Notes: generated from the sequence alone by a model not told the origin. A stretch of 64,000 nt of DNA from Pseudophaeobacter flagellatus (GCF_021228235.1 NZ_JAJQRG010000003.1:1-64000); one strand, 5' to 3'. Positions 34,596-44,001 are shown, counted from the first letter of the stretch. Made by a program: numbers and translations.

Positions 34596-35528
34596 ATGAA
34601 ACAAATCGCGGCTCTTCCGCCTTCTGCCAGCAATCAAACCACCGCCGCACAGGCGATGCTGGCTGCCATGGCCATTATTGGTGTGACCGACAATGCGGTG
34701 CCACTGATTGCCGAACAGATTGGTCTGGGACAGTTCTATCTGCTGCGCACCCTGGTGGCTTTGCCGATCCTTTGGGCGATGTCGAAGATGGGCTTTGGAT
34801 CACTGCGCCCCCAGCGGCTGGGCGCGGTGACCCTGCGGGCGCTCTTGGTGGCGATAGCGATGGTGTTCTACTTTTCCGCTGTGGCGCTGATGCCGATTGC
34901 CCAGGCGCTGGCAGGGCTGTTTACCTCGCCGATCATTATTGTGGTGGTGTCGGTCCTGTTCATGCGGATGCGCATTGGGGCGATCCGTATCGCCGCTGTC
35001 ATCAGCGGCTTTGTCGGGGTGTTGTTTGTGCTGCAACCGGATCTGGCAGCCTTTGACTGGATGATGCTGCTGCCGATTGCCGGGGGATTTTTCTATGCGC
35101 TGGGATCCGTTGTGACCGGCAGCATGTGCAGCAAGGAAAGCACGGTATCGATGCTGTTCATCTATCTGCTGGCGCAGGGGGCGATTGGCGGTCTGTTTCT
35201 GCTGGCGATAGAGATCTGGCCGCTGCCAGTGCCGATGGGCGCTGAAGGGTTTGTTACCCGGGGCTGGGTTTGGCCGATCTGGGAGATGTCGCATCTGATC
35301 CTGCTGCAGGGCTTTGCCGCGGTGGGGGGGGTGTTTCTGATCACCAAGGCCTATCAACTGGGCGAGGCCTCTTTTGTATCGGTGTTTGAATATTCGGTGC
35401 TTTTGGTGGGGCCAGGTATTGCCTGGGTGATCTATGGTCAGGCGCTGAACCTGGGCCAGATGATGGGCATTGGCCTGATTGTTCTGGCGGGATCGACGCT
35501 GGCGCTGCGGTCCTCCAGGGGGGCTTAG
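34596..35528 (+). CDS. EamA/DMT-family transporter
   Basis: The protein has about 310 residues and ten predicted transmembrane helices in two EamA repeats (first about 20-140, second about 155-300), typical of drug/metabolite exporters. The start at 34596 is the best fit to the first helix; ATG 34566 is also possible. RLGAVTLRALLVAIAMVFYF and GEASFVSVFEYSVLL are characteristic repeat segments. The substrate is unknown. It is divergent from the acyl-CoA ligase gene. Confidence 0.85.
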   Translation: MKQIAALPPSASNQTTAAQAMLAAMAIIGVTDNAVPLIAEQIGLGQFYLLRTLVALPILWAMSKMGFGSLRPQRLGAVTLRALLVAIAMVFYFSAVALMPIAQALAGLFTSPIIIVVVSVLFMRMRIGAIRIAAVISGFVGVLFVLQPDLAAFDWMMLLPIAGGFFYALGSVVTGSMCSKESTVSMLFIYLLAQGAIGGLFLLAIEIWPLPVPMGAEGFVTRGWVWPIWEMSHLILLQGFAAVGGVFLITKAYQLGEASFVSVFEYSVLLVGPGIAWVIYGQALNLGQMMGIGLIVLAGSTLALRSSRGA

Positions 35529-35585
35529 AGAGCAGAGGCCGGGCCAGTTGTTTTCTTCCTCAGTGCCATGGCCTAGACTGCGCCA

Positions 35586-36275
35586 ATGATCTTGTCGCCT
35601 GGCCGCAACTACCTGTTTATTCACATCCCCAAGACCGGTGGCACCGCGCTGGCGCTGGCGCTTGAGGCGCGCGCTATGGCAGATGATATAATGCTGGGTG
35701 ACACCCCGAAGGCCAAGAAACGCCGCCGTCGCCTGAAGGGGGTGAAAACCGCCGGACGCCTGTGGAAACATGCTACTCTGGCCGATATCGCCGGGCTGCG
35801 CTCCGAGGCAGAGCTGCGGCGGCTGTTTACCTTTACCCTGGTGCGCAACCCCTGGGATCGCGCGGTAAGCTACTATCACTGGCTACAGAGGCAGGGCTTT
35901 GATCATCCGGCGGTCTCTCTGGCCAAGGCACTGACATTCCGCGACTTTATCCTGCACCCGGCGATTCTGCGCAGCTTTGCCCAGCACAATGCCCCCAGTT
36001 ACATGCGCCATAGCGACGGTAAGGAACAATGCCAGCTTTTTATCCGGCTGGAGCACTTTGCCACAGACGCGGTGCCGCTGTTTGATCACCTTGGATTTAG
36101 CCTTGAATTAAAGCGGGAAAACACATCCGAGCGACAGCGGGATTGGCGGGGCTATTATCAGCCCGACAGTCAGGTAGCTCTGGCCCGTGCCTGTCAGGAG
36201 GAAATAAACCGATTTGAATATTCTTTTAACGATTTCGACCTAGCCTTGGATCAAACGCGCGGGTCTGCCAGTTGA
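35586..36275 (+). CDS. Sulfotransferase family protein
   Basis: The 229-residue soluble protein has PAPS-binding signatures. The 5'-phosphosulfate loop is HIPKTGGT (13-20) and the 3'-phosphate motif is VRNPWDRAVSYY (86-97). It resembles the sulfotransferase family 2 proteins abundant in marine alphaproteobacteria, which sulfate carbohydrates or small molecules. The middle (about 42-55) is unusually basic (KAKKRRRRLKG). The acceptor is unknown and it is not in an obvious operon. Confidence 0.85.
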   Translation: MILSPGRNYLFIHIPKTGGTALALALEARAMADDIMLGDTPKAKKRRRRLKGVKTAGRLWKHATLADIAGLRSEAELRRLFTFTLVRNPWDRAVSYYHWLQRQGFDHPAVSLAKALTFRDFILHPAILRSFAQHNAPSYMRHSDGKEQCQLFIRLEHFATDAVPLFDHLGFSLELKRENTSERQRDWRGYYQPDSQVALARACQEEINRFEYSFNDFDLALDQTRGSAS

Positions 36276-36380
36276 TCGCCTCTGGCGATTCTTTGGCCCG
36301 ACCCCCGCATAGACAAGGATTGCAGCACGACACCGGGGCCAAGCCCTGCCCGTTGATGCCGCCGCACAGGAGAGATCGAC

Positions 36381-37043
36381 ATGCTGGATTGGTTCCAAAA
36401 ACGGATGAGCCCTGACTTTGAGCTGACCATCCCACCGATGCCAGTTGGGCTGGGTGGTTTCCTGAGCGGAACCCATGTGGCCTCTAATCTTGGCTGGCGC
36501 CCGATAGAGGCGCTCTGCGCTGGGGATCGGGTGCTGACCTTTGATCACGGGATGCAGACGGTGGTCGAAATGCTGCGCGAGACCATACATCTGGAGGCCG
36601 GGGTGATCGACCCGAGCCGCTGCCCGCTGCATGTGCCGCGCGATGCCCTGGGCAACCGGGTACCAATGTGGCTGATGCCCGACCAAGGTGTGCTGCTGGA
36701 AAGCGATCTGATCGAGGATCACCAGGGCGATCCCTTTGCCGTTGTTCCGGCCTCGACGCTGGATGGCTATCGCGGCATCTGCCGCCTGCACCCGGACGCG
36801 TCCCTGCAGCTGGTGGCCCCACGTTTTGAACAGGACGAGGTGATTTATCTGGAGGCGGGCCTGCTGGGCTATTGCGCCGCGCCGCGCGACCTTTTGACCA
36901 TCGGGGTTGAATTGCAAGAGGACATGTACCGGGTGCTGCCCATCGACGAAGCCCAAGAGCTGATTTCAGCGATGTCCCTGTCAGAGACGCTGATGACCAA
37001 TATCGGCATTCCCATTATGACACCAGGCAGTTTTCAGATCTGA
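36381..37043 (+). CDS. Hint-domain protein without the catalytic cysteine
   Basis: The 220-residue protein has a Hint-type (hedgehog/intein) core. GTHVASNLGWRPIEALCAGD (30-49) and VLTFDHGMQTV (51-61) match the start of Rhodobacteraceae Hint_2 proteins. Where those have Cys in CFxxGT, this protein has Gly26 (GFLSGT), so N-terminal autoprocessing should be impossible. The RCPLHVPRDALG block and the remainder are conserved-looking. It may be a structural or regulatory relative. The neighbours give no hint about its role. Confidence 0.7.
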   Translation: MLDWFQKRMSPDFELTIPPMPVGLGGFLSGTHVASNLGWRPIEALCAGDRVLTFDHGMQTVVEMLRETIHLEAGVIDPSRCPLHVPRDALGNRVPMWLMPDQGVLLESDLIEDHQGDPFAVVPASTLDGYRGICRLHPDASLQLVAPRFEQDEVIYLEAGLLGYCAAPRDLLTIGVELQEDMYRVLPIDEAQELISAMSLSETLMTNIGIPIMTPGSFQI

Positions 37044-37335
37044 TCCCCAGACAACCGGGCGGTTTTCAGCCCCCTTTCGAGCAATGAATGCCCCCTTTGC
37101 CAAATGGCATCGGGGCATTGTTGCATTGGACGGGGCTGTCCGGCCAGTTGTCTTGCGGTGCATCTGTCCAACATCAGCATGGCGTGTGTTTTGGGGAAGT
37201 TGCGTAATTACAGTGCCTTGGCCTAGTTCGTTCACGAAGGCGTGAGGGCAATGATCTATTTCGGATGCTTCGGCGTAATCCCTACATGTTCAGCACTTCA
37301 GAACAGCCACGCGTTCAACAACCCGGAGAGAGAAG

Positions 37336-37851
37336 ATGAAAACTCAATTTAAACTTGCCGCAACAGCCTTCACATTGTGCCTCTCGGCAGCAGCCGCAAA
37401 TGCGCAGACTATTGTCGAAATCGCCGCAGGGGATGAGCGTTTCTCGACACTTGTGGCAGCTGTAGGGGCTGCAGGTTTGGTTGAAACCCTGTCCGGTCCC
37501 GGTCCCTTTACGGTCTATGCGCCGTTGAACGATGCCTTTGCAGCCCTTCCTGAAGGCACCGTCGAGACCCTGCTCAAGCCAGAGAACAAAGGGCAGCTGA
37601 CGGATATCCTGCTGTATCATGTCGATGACCGGAAACTATCTTCTGATATGATCCCCAGCGGCGCCACCTCTTTCAAGCCGATCCTGACGACAGAGCGGCT
37701 TTGCATTACGGCTGGCAGTTCTGGTGTAACCATCGCGGATGGCAGCGGTCAGGTGGCCAATGTGGTTGTCGCTGATATTTTGGCCGACAACGGCGTGATC
37801 CATGTGGTCGACAAGGTCCTGCTGCCGGGCAATCGCCCCGCCTGCAAGTAA
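37336..37851 (+). CDS. Secreted fasciclin (FAS1) domain protein
   Basis: The 171-residue protein has a signal peptide ending near AAAANA (about residue 23). A single FAS1 domain follows: FSTLVAAVGAAGLVETL, GPFTVYAPLNDAFAALP, then LLYHVDDRKL and NGVIHVVDKVLLP. FAS1 domains mediate adhesion or envelope interactions. The length is typical of bacterial single-domain members. A GGAGAG site precedes the start and two strong hairpins follow the stop. Confidence 0.92.
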   Translation: MKTQFKLAATAFTLCLSAAAANAQTIVEIAAGDERFSTLVAAVGAAGLVETLSGPGPFTVYAPLNDAFAALPEGTVETLLKPENKGQLTDILLYHVDDRKLSSDMIPSGATSFKPILTTERLCITAGSSGVTIADGSGQVANVVVADILADNGVIHVVDKVLLPGNRPACK

Positions 37852-37865
37852 CGCATGACTTCAGG

Positions 37866-37911
37866 GCCTTGGGCCAGGCCCTGCAACAGGCCCCTTGGCC
37901 TGGCCCAAGGC
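37866..37911 (+). terminator. 15-bp perfect hairpin after the fasciclin gene
   Basis: GCCTTGGGCCAGGCC pairs fully with GGCCTGGCCCAAGGC around a 16-nt loop, 15 nt past the stop. There is no T-run, but the stem is very stable. Confidence 0.7.
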
Positions 37912-37938
37912 GGATCATCCCCGAGTGATCCAAAGCAA

Positions 37939-37966
37939 AACGCCCCCCAGTGGACTGGGAGGCGTT
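37939..37966. terminator. Bidirectional terminator between fasciclin and fadB
   Basis: AACGCC...CAG pairs with CTGGGAGGCGTT with one mismatch and a TGGA loop. T-runs follow on both strands. It would stop the fadA-cupin-fadB message and back up the fasciclin terminator. Confidence 0.8.
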
Positions 37967-37987
37967 GATTTTTAACCCAAGGCCGGA

Positions 37988-40192
37988 TCAGGCAGCGGAT
38001 GCGGCATCTGGGTTGAAGCGACCATAAAAGGTCTGGCCTTTGGCGGCCATCTCACGCAGCAGATCCGGGCAGGCAAAACGCTCGCCGTAGGCTGCTGTCA
38101 GCTGGTCGCAGCGTTCGGCCGCATAGGGCGTGCCGATGATGTCCAGCCAGCTGAGCGGGCCACCGGACCAAGGCGCAAAGCCCCAGGCCAGAACTGCGCC
38201 CACGTCGCCTTCGCGAATGTCTTCCAAGACGCCTTCTTCCAGCGCGCGCACAGCCTCAAGCACCTGGGCAAACATCAGCCGTTCCTGCACTTCGATGAGA
38301 TCAGGCTGGTCTTCCAGCAGCGGGTATTTGTCCTGCATGCCTTTCCAATAGCCGATGCGCTTGCCCTTTTCGTCATAGTCAAAGAAGCCGGCATTGGCCT
38401 TGCGCCCTAGGCGGCCCAGATCTTCCATCCAGAAAATCATGTCGTCAGCCGGGCTGTCGGGATATTCATTGCCCATGGCCGCCTTGGTGGCGCGGGCAAT
38501 CTTGGCGCCCAGATCAATTGAGGTTTCATCCGTGAGCTGAATGGGACCAACGGGGAAGCCGAGCTGACGCGCGGCATTGTCGATCAATACGGGTGACACA
38601 CCTTCGGTGATCATCCGCGCACCTTCATTCACGTAGGGAATGATGCAGCGGTTGGCATAGAAGAAGCGCGCGTCATTGACGACGATGGGCGTCTTCTTGA
38701 TCTGGCGCACATAGTCCAGCGCCTTGGCGACGGCACGGTCGCCTGTTTCCTTGCCTTTGATGATTTCCACCAGCAGCATTTTTTCAACCGGCGAGAAGAA
38801 GTGGATGCCGATGAACTGCTCGGGCCGGACCGAGGCCTTGGCCAGATCGGTGATCGGCAGGGTCGAGGTGTTGGAGGCAAAGATGCAATCATCCGGGATG
38901 ATCGCCTCAACCTTCTTGGTCATCTCGGCCTTGACGGCGGGGTCCTCAAAGACCGCCTCGATGATCAGATCGCAGCCTTTCAGCGCCTCCAGATCAGGGG
39001 TGGCGGTGATGCGCGATAGCATTGCCTCTTTCTTTTCGGCGGTGACCTTGCCGCGCTTCATCCCCTTGTCGAGGTAGCCTTCGGTATAGGCCTTGCCCTT
39101 GTCGGCGGCGGCCTGATCGCGGTCTACCAGCACCACTTCGATACCGGCCTGGGCCGAGACCAGTGCAATGCCAGCACCCATCATGCCGGCCCCCAGTACG
39201 CCCAGTTTCTGCACCCGTTGATCGGGGACATCCTTGGGACGGACCGCGCCTTTTTCCAGCGCTTCCTTGTTGATGAACAGCGAGCGGATCATCGCACCGG
39301 AGGAGGGGTTCATTAGTACCGAGGTGAACCAGCGGGCTTCGATTTTCAGCGCGGTGTCAAAATCCACCAGCGCGCCCTCATAGACGGCCGACAGCAGCGC
39401 TTTGGCTGCCGGGAAGGCACCCTGGGTCTTGCCGTGCACCATGGCGGAGGCGCCAACAAAGTTCATGAAGCCAGCAGGGTGATAGGGCGCGCCACCGGGC
39501 ATTTTGTAGCCCTTGGCATCCCAGGGTTTCACCAGATCAGCACCGGATGCGTTCAGCACCCAGTCTTTGGCGGCGGCAACGGGATCAGCGGCGATCTCGT
39601 CAACGTAGCCAGCGGCCTTGGCCTTTTTCACGTCCAGCATCTTGCCTTCCAGCAAGAGCGGCGCAGCGGCGATGGCGCCAACCTTGCGCACCATGCGGGT
39701 GGTGCCGCCGGCGCCGGGGAAGATGCCAACCATGATTTCCGGCAGGCCGTATTTGGCCTTTGGGTTCTCAGCGGCAAAGATGCGATGGGTTGCCAGCGGC
39801 AGCTCCATGCCGATGCCAGCAGCAGTGCCGGGCAGGGCAGCAGCAATTGGCTTGCCACCTTTTTTGGTTTTCAGATCCATGCCGGCCAGCTCGATCTTGC
39901 GCAGGAGGGCATGCATTTTCATGGTGCCTTCAAACAGGCCGCGGGCAGGCTCGTCGCCGGCCTCTTCCTTCATCACCGCCAGCAGGTTCAGGTCCATGCC
40001 GCCAGCAAATGTACCCTCTTTGCCCGAGGTGATCACCACGCCTTTGACCGCGTCATCCGCCAGGGCCTCGTCGATGCAGGCCTCTAGCTGTGTGAGCCCG
40101 TCAAAGGACATCACGTTCATGGTTTTTCCGGGTACATCCCAGGTGATTGTTGCGACGCCGTTCGCGTCCTTGGAAAGCGTAAACTCACTCAT
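37988..40192 (-). CDS. fadB: Fatty-acid oxidation multienzyme: enoyl-CoA hydratase/3-hydroxyacyl-CoA dehydrogenase
   Basis: This is the 734-residue alpha subunit of the beta-oxidation complex. The N-terminal crotonase domain (about 1-200) has FAGGMDLNLL and the oxyanion/Glu segments TAAGIGMELPLATH and PEIMVGIFPGAGGT. The dehydrogenase part has a Rossmann motif, GAGMMGAGIA, near 325 and IHFFSPVEKM near 460. It hydrates enoyl-CoA and oxidises 3-hydroxyacyl-CoA with NAD+. It is last in a coupled trio behind fadA and a cupin gene (4-nt overlap). Confidence 0.95.
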   Translation of the reverse strand: MSEFTLSKDANGVATITWDVPGKTMNVMSFDGLTQLEACIDEALADDAVKGVVITSGKEGTFAGGMDLNLLAVMKEEAGDEPARGLFEGTMKMHALLRKIELAGMDLKTKKGGKPIAAALPGTAAGIGMELPLATHRIFAAENPKAKYGLPEIMVGIFPGAGGTTRMVRKVGAIAAAPLLLEGKMLDVKKAKAAGYVDEIAADPVAAAKDWVLNASGADLVKPWDAKGYKMPGGAPYHPAGFMNFVGASAMVHGKTQGAFPAAKALLSAVYEGALVDFDTALKIEARWFTSVLMNPSSGAMIRSLFINKEALEKGAVRPKDVPDQRVQKLGVLGAGMMGAGIALVSAQAGIEVVLVDRDQAAADKGKAYTEGYLDKGMKRGKVTAEKKEAMLSRITATPDLEALKGCDLIIEAVFEDPAVKAEMTKKVEAIIPDDCIFASNTSTLPITDLAKASVRPEQFIGIHFFSPVEKMLLVEIIKGKETGDRAVAKALDYVRQIKKTPIVVNDARFFYANRCIIPYVNEGARMITEGVSPVLIDNAARQLGFPVGPIQLTDETSIDLGAKIARATKAAMGNEYPDSPADDMIFWMEDLGRLGRKANAGFFDYDEKGKRIGYWKGMQDKYPLLEDQPDLIEVQERLMFAQVLEAVRALEEGVLEDIREGDVGAVLAWGFAPWSGGPLSWLDIIGTPYAAERCDQLTAAYGERFACPDLLREMAAKGQTFYGRFNPDAASAA

Positions 40193-40674
40193 GTCTCGTC
40201 TCCGATCTGGTCAGCCGTCAGCGGGCTGCCGTCTTTACGGGTGAAGCGGCTGCCATTGGCGTCGCTCTTCACCATCATGTCGATATCGCTGTAGTAAGCG
40301 GTTTCAGTCGGGGTCCGCGTGCCCACCACCAGAAAACTGGCCGGCGCGTCGGTGTTATTTCTCAGGTGATGGCCATTGGCCTCACCGGCGGGAAAGGCGG
40401 CGCAGTCACCGGGGTGCATCGCGTGTTCGCCCTGATCGTCGATCAGGATGCAGGCGCCGCTCAGCATCACCAGGAATTCATCCTGCTGCATGTGATAGTG
40501 GCGCAGCGAGGACAGGCCTCCGGGCTCAAGCCGCACGATATTGACGCCAAATTGGGTCAGCCCAGCGGCATCGCCGATCCGTTGATTCGACCGGCCTGCG
40601 ACCGCCTCAGCCAGCTTTCCTGGGTAGCCCGAGCCGCCCCGGAAAGGAATTTGCGCCAGATCCAGCTTGGGCAT
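40189..40674 (-). CDS. Cupin protein inserted between fadA and fadB
   Basis: The 161-residue protein has one cupin core (about 60-125). It carries RHYHMQQDEFLVMLSG with metal-type His/Glu residues and HPGDCAAFPAGEANGHHLRN. Its start overlaps the fadA stop by one base (TGATG), and its stop overlaps the fadB start by four, so the trio is translationally coupled. That makes a link to beta-oxidation likely, as a sensor or accessory enzyme. No substrate can be assigned. Confidence 0.8.
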   Translation of the reverse strand: MPKLDLAQIPFRGGSGYPGKLAEAVAGRSNQRIGDAAGLTQFGVNIVRLEPGGLSSLRHYHMQQDEFLVMLSGACILIDDQGEHAMHPGDCAAFPAGEANGHHLRNNTDAPASFLVVGTRTPTETAYYSDIDMMVKSDANGSRFTRKDGSPLTADQIGDET

Positions 40675-41885
40675 CAGACGCGCTCGATGATGGTGGCTGC
40701 ACCCATGCCAGAGGCAATACAGAGCGTCGCCAGACCCATTTCCTTATCCTGACGCTCCAGCTCGTCCAGCAGGGTGCCGATGATCATGGCACCAGTGGCA
40801 CCCAGCGGGTGGCCCATGGCGATGGATCCGCCATTGGGGTTGACCACGGCCGGATCCACATCAAAGGCCTGCTGGAATCGCAAGACAACAGAGGCAAAAG
40901 CCTCGTTGACTTCAAACAGGTCCAGATCGGAAATCACCATGCCATTGTCGGCCAGAATCTTTTGCGTCACTGGCACCGGGCCGGTCAGCATGATGGTCGG
41001 GTCGGTGCCGATCTTGGCGGTGGCCTTGATGCGGGCGCGTGGCTTCAGGCCATATTGCTCGCCAAATTCCTTGTTGCCGATCAACACGGCAGCAGAGCCA
41101 TCAACAATACCAGAGGAGTTTCCAGCGTGGTGGATGTGGTTGATCCGCTCCAGATGCGGGTATTTCAGCATGGCCACCTTGTCAAAACCGGGCATCTGTT
41201 CTCCCATCATCTGGAACGATGCATTCAGCGCGCCAAGTGACTGCATGTCGGTACCGGGGCGCATGTATTCGTCGCGGTCCAGAATGAGGATACCGTTCTG
41301 GTCACGTACCGGAATGACTGATTTTGTAAAGCGATTGTCGTCCCAGGCGGCCTTGGCACGGCGCTGGCTTTCCACCGCCAGTGCATCGGCCTGCTCACGG
41401 GTGAATCCATATTCCGTCGCGATGATATCGGCCGAAATGCCCTGGGGCACAAAATAGGTATCCATCGCAAGCGAGGGATCCACGGCAATGGCCGCACCAT
41501 CAGAGCCCATGGCAACGCGGCCCATCATTTCAACACCACCAGCAATATATGCCTGGCCAGCCCCCCCCTTGACCTGGTTGGCCGCGAGATTGACAGCTTC
41601 CATGCCCGAGGCGCAGAAGCGGTTGATGGCGAGGCCGGGAATGCTTTCATCCAGATCCGAGGCCAGCACTGCGGACCGTGCCAGGCAGCCGCCCTGTTCC
41701 ATCACCTGGGTGACATTGCCCCAGATCACATCTTCAACCGCGTGGCCTTCAAGGTTGTTGCGTTCTTTCAGCGCGTTCAGCGTCAGCGCCGAGAGCCGCA
41801 CAGAGGTCACTTCGTGCAAGGCGCCGTCTTTGCGGCCCTTGCCTCGCGGGGTGCGAATGGCGTCGTAAATATAAGCTTCGGTCAT
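40674..41885 (-). CDS. fadA: Acetyl-CoA acyltransferase (3-ketoacyl-CoA thiolase)
   Basis: The 403-residue thiolase has the nucleophilic Cys in NRFCASGMEA (near residue 88), the GGSIAMGHPLGATGAM histidine motif, and the C-terminal CIASGMGAA cysteine motif. It cleaves 3-ketoacyl-CoA to acetyl-CoA and a shortened acyl-CoA. It heads the fadA-cupin-fadB operon, and the GST gene lies 10 bp upstream on the same strand. Confidence 0.95.
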   Translation of the reverse strand: MTEAYIYDAIRTPRGKGRKDGALHEVTSVRLSALTLNALKERNNLEGHAVEDVIWGNVTQVMEQGGCLARSAVLASDLDESIPGLAINRFCASGMEAVNLAANQVKGGAGQAYIAGGVEMMGRVAMGSDGAAIAVDPSLAMDTYFVPQGISADIIATEYGFTREQADALAVESQRRAKAAWDDNRFTKSVIPVRDQNGILILDRDEYMRPGTDMQSLGALNASFQMMGEQMPGFDKVAMLKYPHLERINHIHHAGNSSGIVDGSAAVLIGNKEFGEQYGLKPRARIKATAKIGTDPTIMLTGPVPVTQKILADNGMVISDLDLFEVNEAFASVVLRFQQAFDVDPAVVNPNGGSIAMGHPLGATGAMIIGTLLDELERQDKEMGLATLCIASGMGAATIIERV

Positions 41886-41895
41886 GAGTCTCTCC

Positions 41896-42528
41896 TCAAG
41901 CGCGGTCCGACGGATTGCCGGGCATTAGGTCATAGGGATGTTTCCAGCCGGGCGTTTCACTGATGCGCGTCAGCCAGGCGTCGATATTGGGGTGGTCTTT
42001 GCGGTCAAAGCCAAAAGGCTCATCATAGAACAAATAGCCGCAGCAGGTGAGATCGGCATTTGTCATGCCGTCACCCACCAGCCAGTCGCGCCCCCTGAGT
42101 TGGTTCTCCAAGGTGGCAAAGGCAGCTTTCAGGCGCCCCTGCATAAAGCCGATCACCTCTTTGGGGCGTTTGTCCTCAGGCAGGAAGTTCATCAGAAACC
42201 TAGTCATTCCGACCTGGCTGGAGAGCTTGTGATTATCCCAGAGAACCCAGCGCAGAACCTCATATTTCTCGTCAGGCGCGCCGCCAAACTTTCCGGTCTT
42301 ATCGGTAATATACTGCTGGATGACCCCGGACTGTGACAGGCGGATATCACCGTCAATCAGCACCGGAGCCTCTGCCATGACATTTAGGTTGCGATAGTCA
42401 TCACTACGATGCTGACCGGCAAAGAAATCAACAAAAGCCGGTTCCCAGGCGAGGCCAGAAAGTTCCAAGGCGAGAGCCGCCTTGTAAGAATGGCCCGACT
42501 CGCCAAAACAATGCAGTTTAATCGTCAC
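41896..42528 (-). CDS. Glutathione S-transferase
   Basis: The 210-residue protein has an N-terminal thioredoxin fold (HCFGESGHSYKAALALELSG) with a SGVIQQYI segment and an all-helical C-terminal half with LVGDGMTNADLTCCGY. The start is GTG 42528 behind a strong AAGGAG. It lies 10 bp before fadA in the same direction, so it may be co-transcribed. It probably detoxifies electrophiles or reactive acyl compounds, but the substrate is unknown. Confidence 0.88.
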   Translation of the reverse strand: MTIKLHCFGESGHSYKAALALELSGLAWEPAFVDFFAGQHRSDDYRNLNVMAEAPVLIDGDIRLSQSGVIQQYITDKTGKFGGAPDEKYEVLRWVLWDNHKLSSQVGMTRFLMNFLPEDKRPKEVIGFMQGRLKAAFATLENQLRGRDWLVGDGMTNADLTCCGYLFYDEPFGFDRKDHPNIDAWLTRISETPGWKHPYDLMPGNPSDRA

Positions 42529-42555
42529 GTTGTTCTCCTTGTCGCCAATGTGGTG

Positions 42556-42576
42556 CCGGGGGTTTCACACCCCCGG
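42556..42576 (-). terminator. GC-rich hairpin upstream of GST
   Basis: A perfect 7-bp stem, CCGGGGG with CCCCCGG, has a 7-nt loop. It lies between the acyl-CoA dehydrogenase end and the GST start, so it may terminate the former. Confidence 0.5.
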
Positions 42577-42584
42577 ACCCCCGT

Positions 42585-42762
42585 GAGGTATTTTGAGTAA
42601 GATGAAAGAGAATTAACACTCTTTCTATGGTTGTGTGCTATTGTTGTGGCGCGGTACAGGCTGAGGAGCCGATGACCGCGTAAGGTGAAGTCGTCCCTGC
42701 CCATTTGGCGAAGGCTTGGGGGCAGGGACGCGCCGTAGATTTCATCTTGCCCTAAATACCTC
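42585..42762. repeat. Inverted repeat pair flanking a hairpin (small repeat element)
   Basis: A 23-bp sequence at 42585-42607 (starting GAGGTATTTT and ending AAGATGAAA) recurs inverted at 42740-42762 with 20 of 23 positions matching. The enclosed ~130 bp hold a perfect 11-bp stem, CGTCCCTGCCC (42692-42702) with GGGCAGGGACG (42720-42730). A CCTCCGCCGGAGG palindrome overlaps the right arm. The layout suggests a REP- or MITE-like intergenic element, and I recall similar arms in other Roseobacters. Confidence 0.55.
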
Positions 42763-42808
42763 CGCCGGAGGCATCCATCAGCTCCTGTTGAATGAAACCG
42801 GTGTTGTG

Positions 42809-43960
42809 TCACAATGACCTGCCAATCAATTCCTTCATAATTTCGTTGGTGCCACCATAGATCCGTTGCACCCGGGCGTCGGTCCACATTTCCGCAACGG
42901 CGTATTCCTGCATGAACCCATAGCCGCCGTGCATCTGCAGGCATTCGTCGAGGACTTCACCCTGCGTGTCGGTGATCCAGTATTTGGCCATCGCGGCTTT
43001 TTCGACCGTCAGTTCGCCTTTCAGGTGCTCCACCATGCATTCATCAAGAAAGGCGCGGGCGACCTTGGTCTTTGTCAGGCATTCCACCAGTTTGAAGCGG
43101 GTGTTCTGGAATTGGGTCAGCGGGCCACCAAAAGCTTCGCGCTCTTTGCAATAGGCGATGGTGCGTTCCACAGCACCCTCCATCGCGCCGACAGCGCCAC
43201 AGGCGATGATCAGCCGTTCCTGCGGCAGTTGCTGCATCATCTGATAGAAGCCCTTGCCTTCTTCCTGGCCGAGGATATTTTCTGGCGGGATTTCCACATT
43301 GTCGAAGAAGAGTTCAGAGGTGTCTGCCGCGTGCAGACCGATCTTGTCGAGGTTACGGCCGCGCGAAAAGCCTTCGGCACCGTCGGTTTCCACCGCGATC
43401 AGTGACACCCCCTTGGAGCCGAGTTTGGGGTCTGTTTTGGCCGCCACCAAAATCAGGTTTGCGTGTTGGCCATTGGTAATAAAGGTTTTCTGTCCCGAAA
43501 GCCGATAGGCATTGCCATCGCGCAACGCTTTGGTTTTGATCCGCTGCACGTCGGAGCCGGTTGAGGGTTCGGTCATTGCAAGCGCGCCGACCAGCTCGCC
43601 GCTGATCATCTTGGGCAGCCAACGTTTTTTCTGCTCTTCGGTGCCGTATTCCAGGATGTAGTGGGCGACGATGCCGGAATGGATACCATGCCCCCAGCTG
43701 GCCAGATTGGCACGGCTGCCTTCAATCAGGATTGCGGCCTCATGGCCAAAATCGCCGCCAACACCGCCGTATTCTTCCGGGATAGAGGGGCAGAGCAGGC
43801 CCAGTTCTCCCGCCTGGGTCCAGGTCTCGCGGTCCATCATGCCCTGTTTGCGCCAGGTCTCGTATTTTGGCATCCATTCATTGGTGATGAACTGTGCTGT
43901 CATATCGGCCAGCATCTGGTGCTCGTCGGTCATCCAGGCGGAACGTGTTTCGCGCGTCAT
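42809..43960 (-). CDS. Acyl-CoA dehydrogenase
   Basis: The 383-residue flavoenzyme has the FAD/substrate block [13 protein letters not shown] (about 113-125), the middle beta domain, and the C-terminal helical segment [13 protein letters not shown] followed by [17 protein letters not shown]. The usual catalytic Glu before GT is Gly here (IYGGT). Long-chain and isovaleryl-CoA dehydrogenases share this, and use a Glu elsewhere. A GGGAGAG site precedes the ATG. It begins a beta-oxidation cycle on the same strand as fadA and fadB. Confidence 0.93.
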   Translation of the reverse strand: MTRETRSAWMTDEHQMLADMTAQFITNEWMPKYETWRKQGMMDRETWTQAGELGLLCPSIPEEYGGVGGDFGHEAAILIEGSRANLASWGHGIHSGIVAHYILEYGTEEQKKRWLPKMISGELVGALAMTEPSTGSDVQRIKTKALRDGNAYRLSGQKTFITNGQHANLILVAAKTDPKLGSKGVSLIAVETDGAEGFSRGRNLDKIGLHAADTSELFFDNVEIPPENILGQEEGKGFYQMMQQLPQERLIIACGAVGAMEGAVERTIAYCKEREAFGGPLTQFQNTRFKLVECLTKTKVARAFLDECMVEHLKGELTVEKAAMAKYWITDTQGEVLDECLQMHGGYGFMQEYAVAEMWTDARVQRIYGGTNEIMKELIGRSL

Positions 43961-44001
43961 GTCTCTCCCATTGCCCGTTTGGCGTGGTTACCCGCCGGGC
44001 C

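Noticed and set aside
34800-35879. 359-codon minus frame across the DMT transporter and sulfotransferase genes
   Set aside because: Gln/His/Arg-rich shadow translation; both plus-strand genes carry recognisable families.
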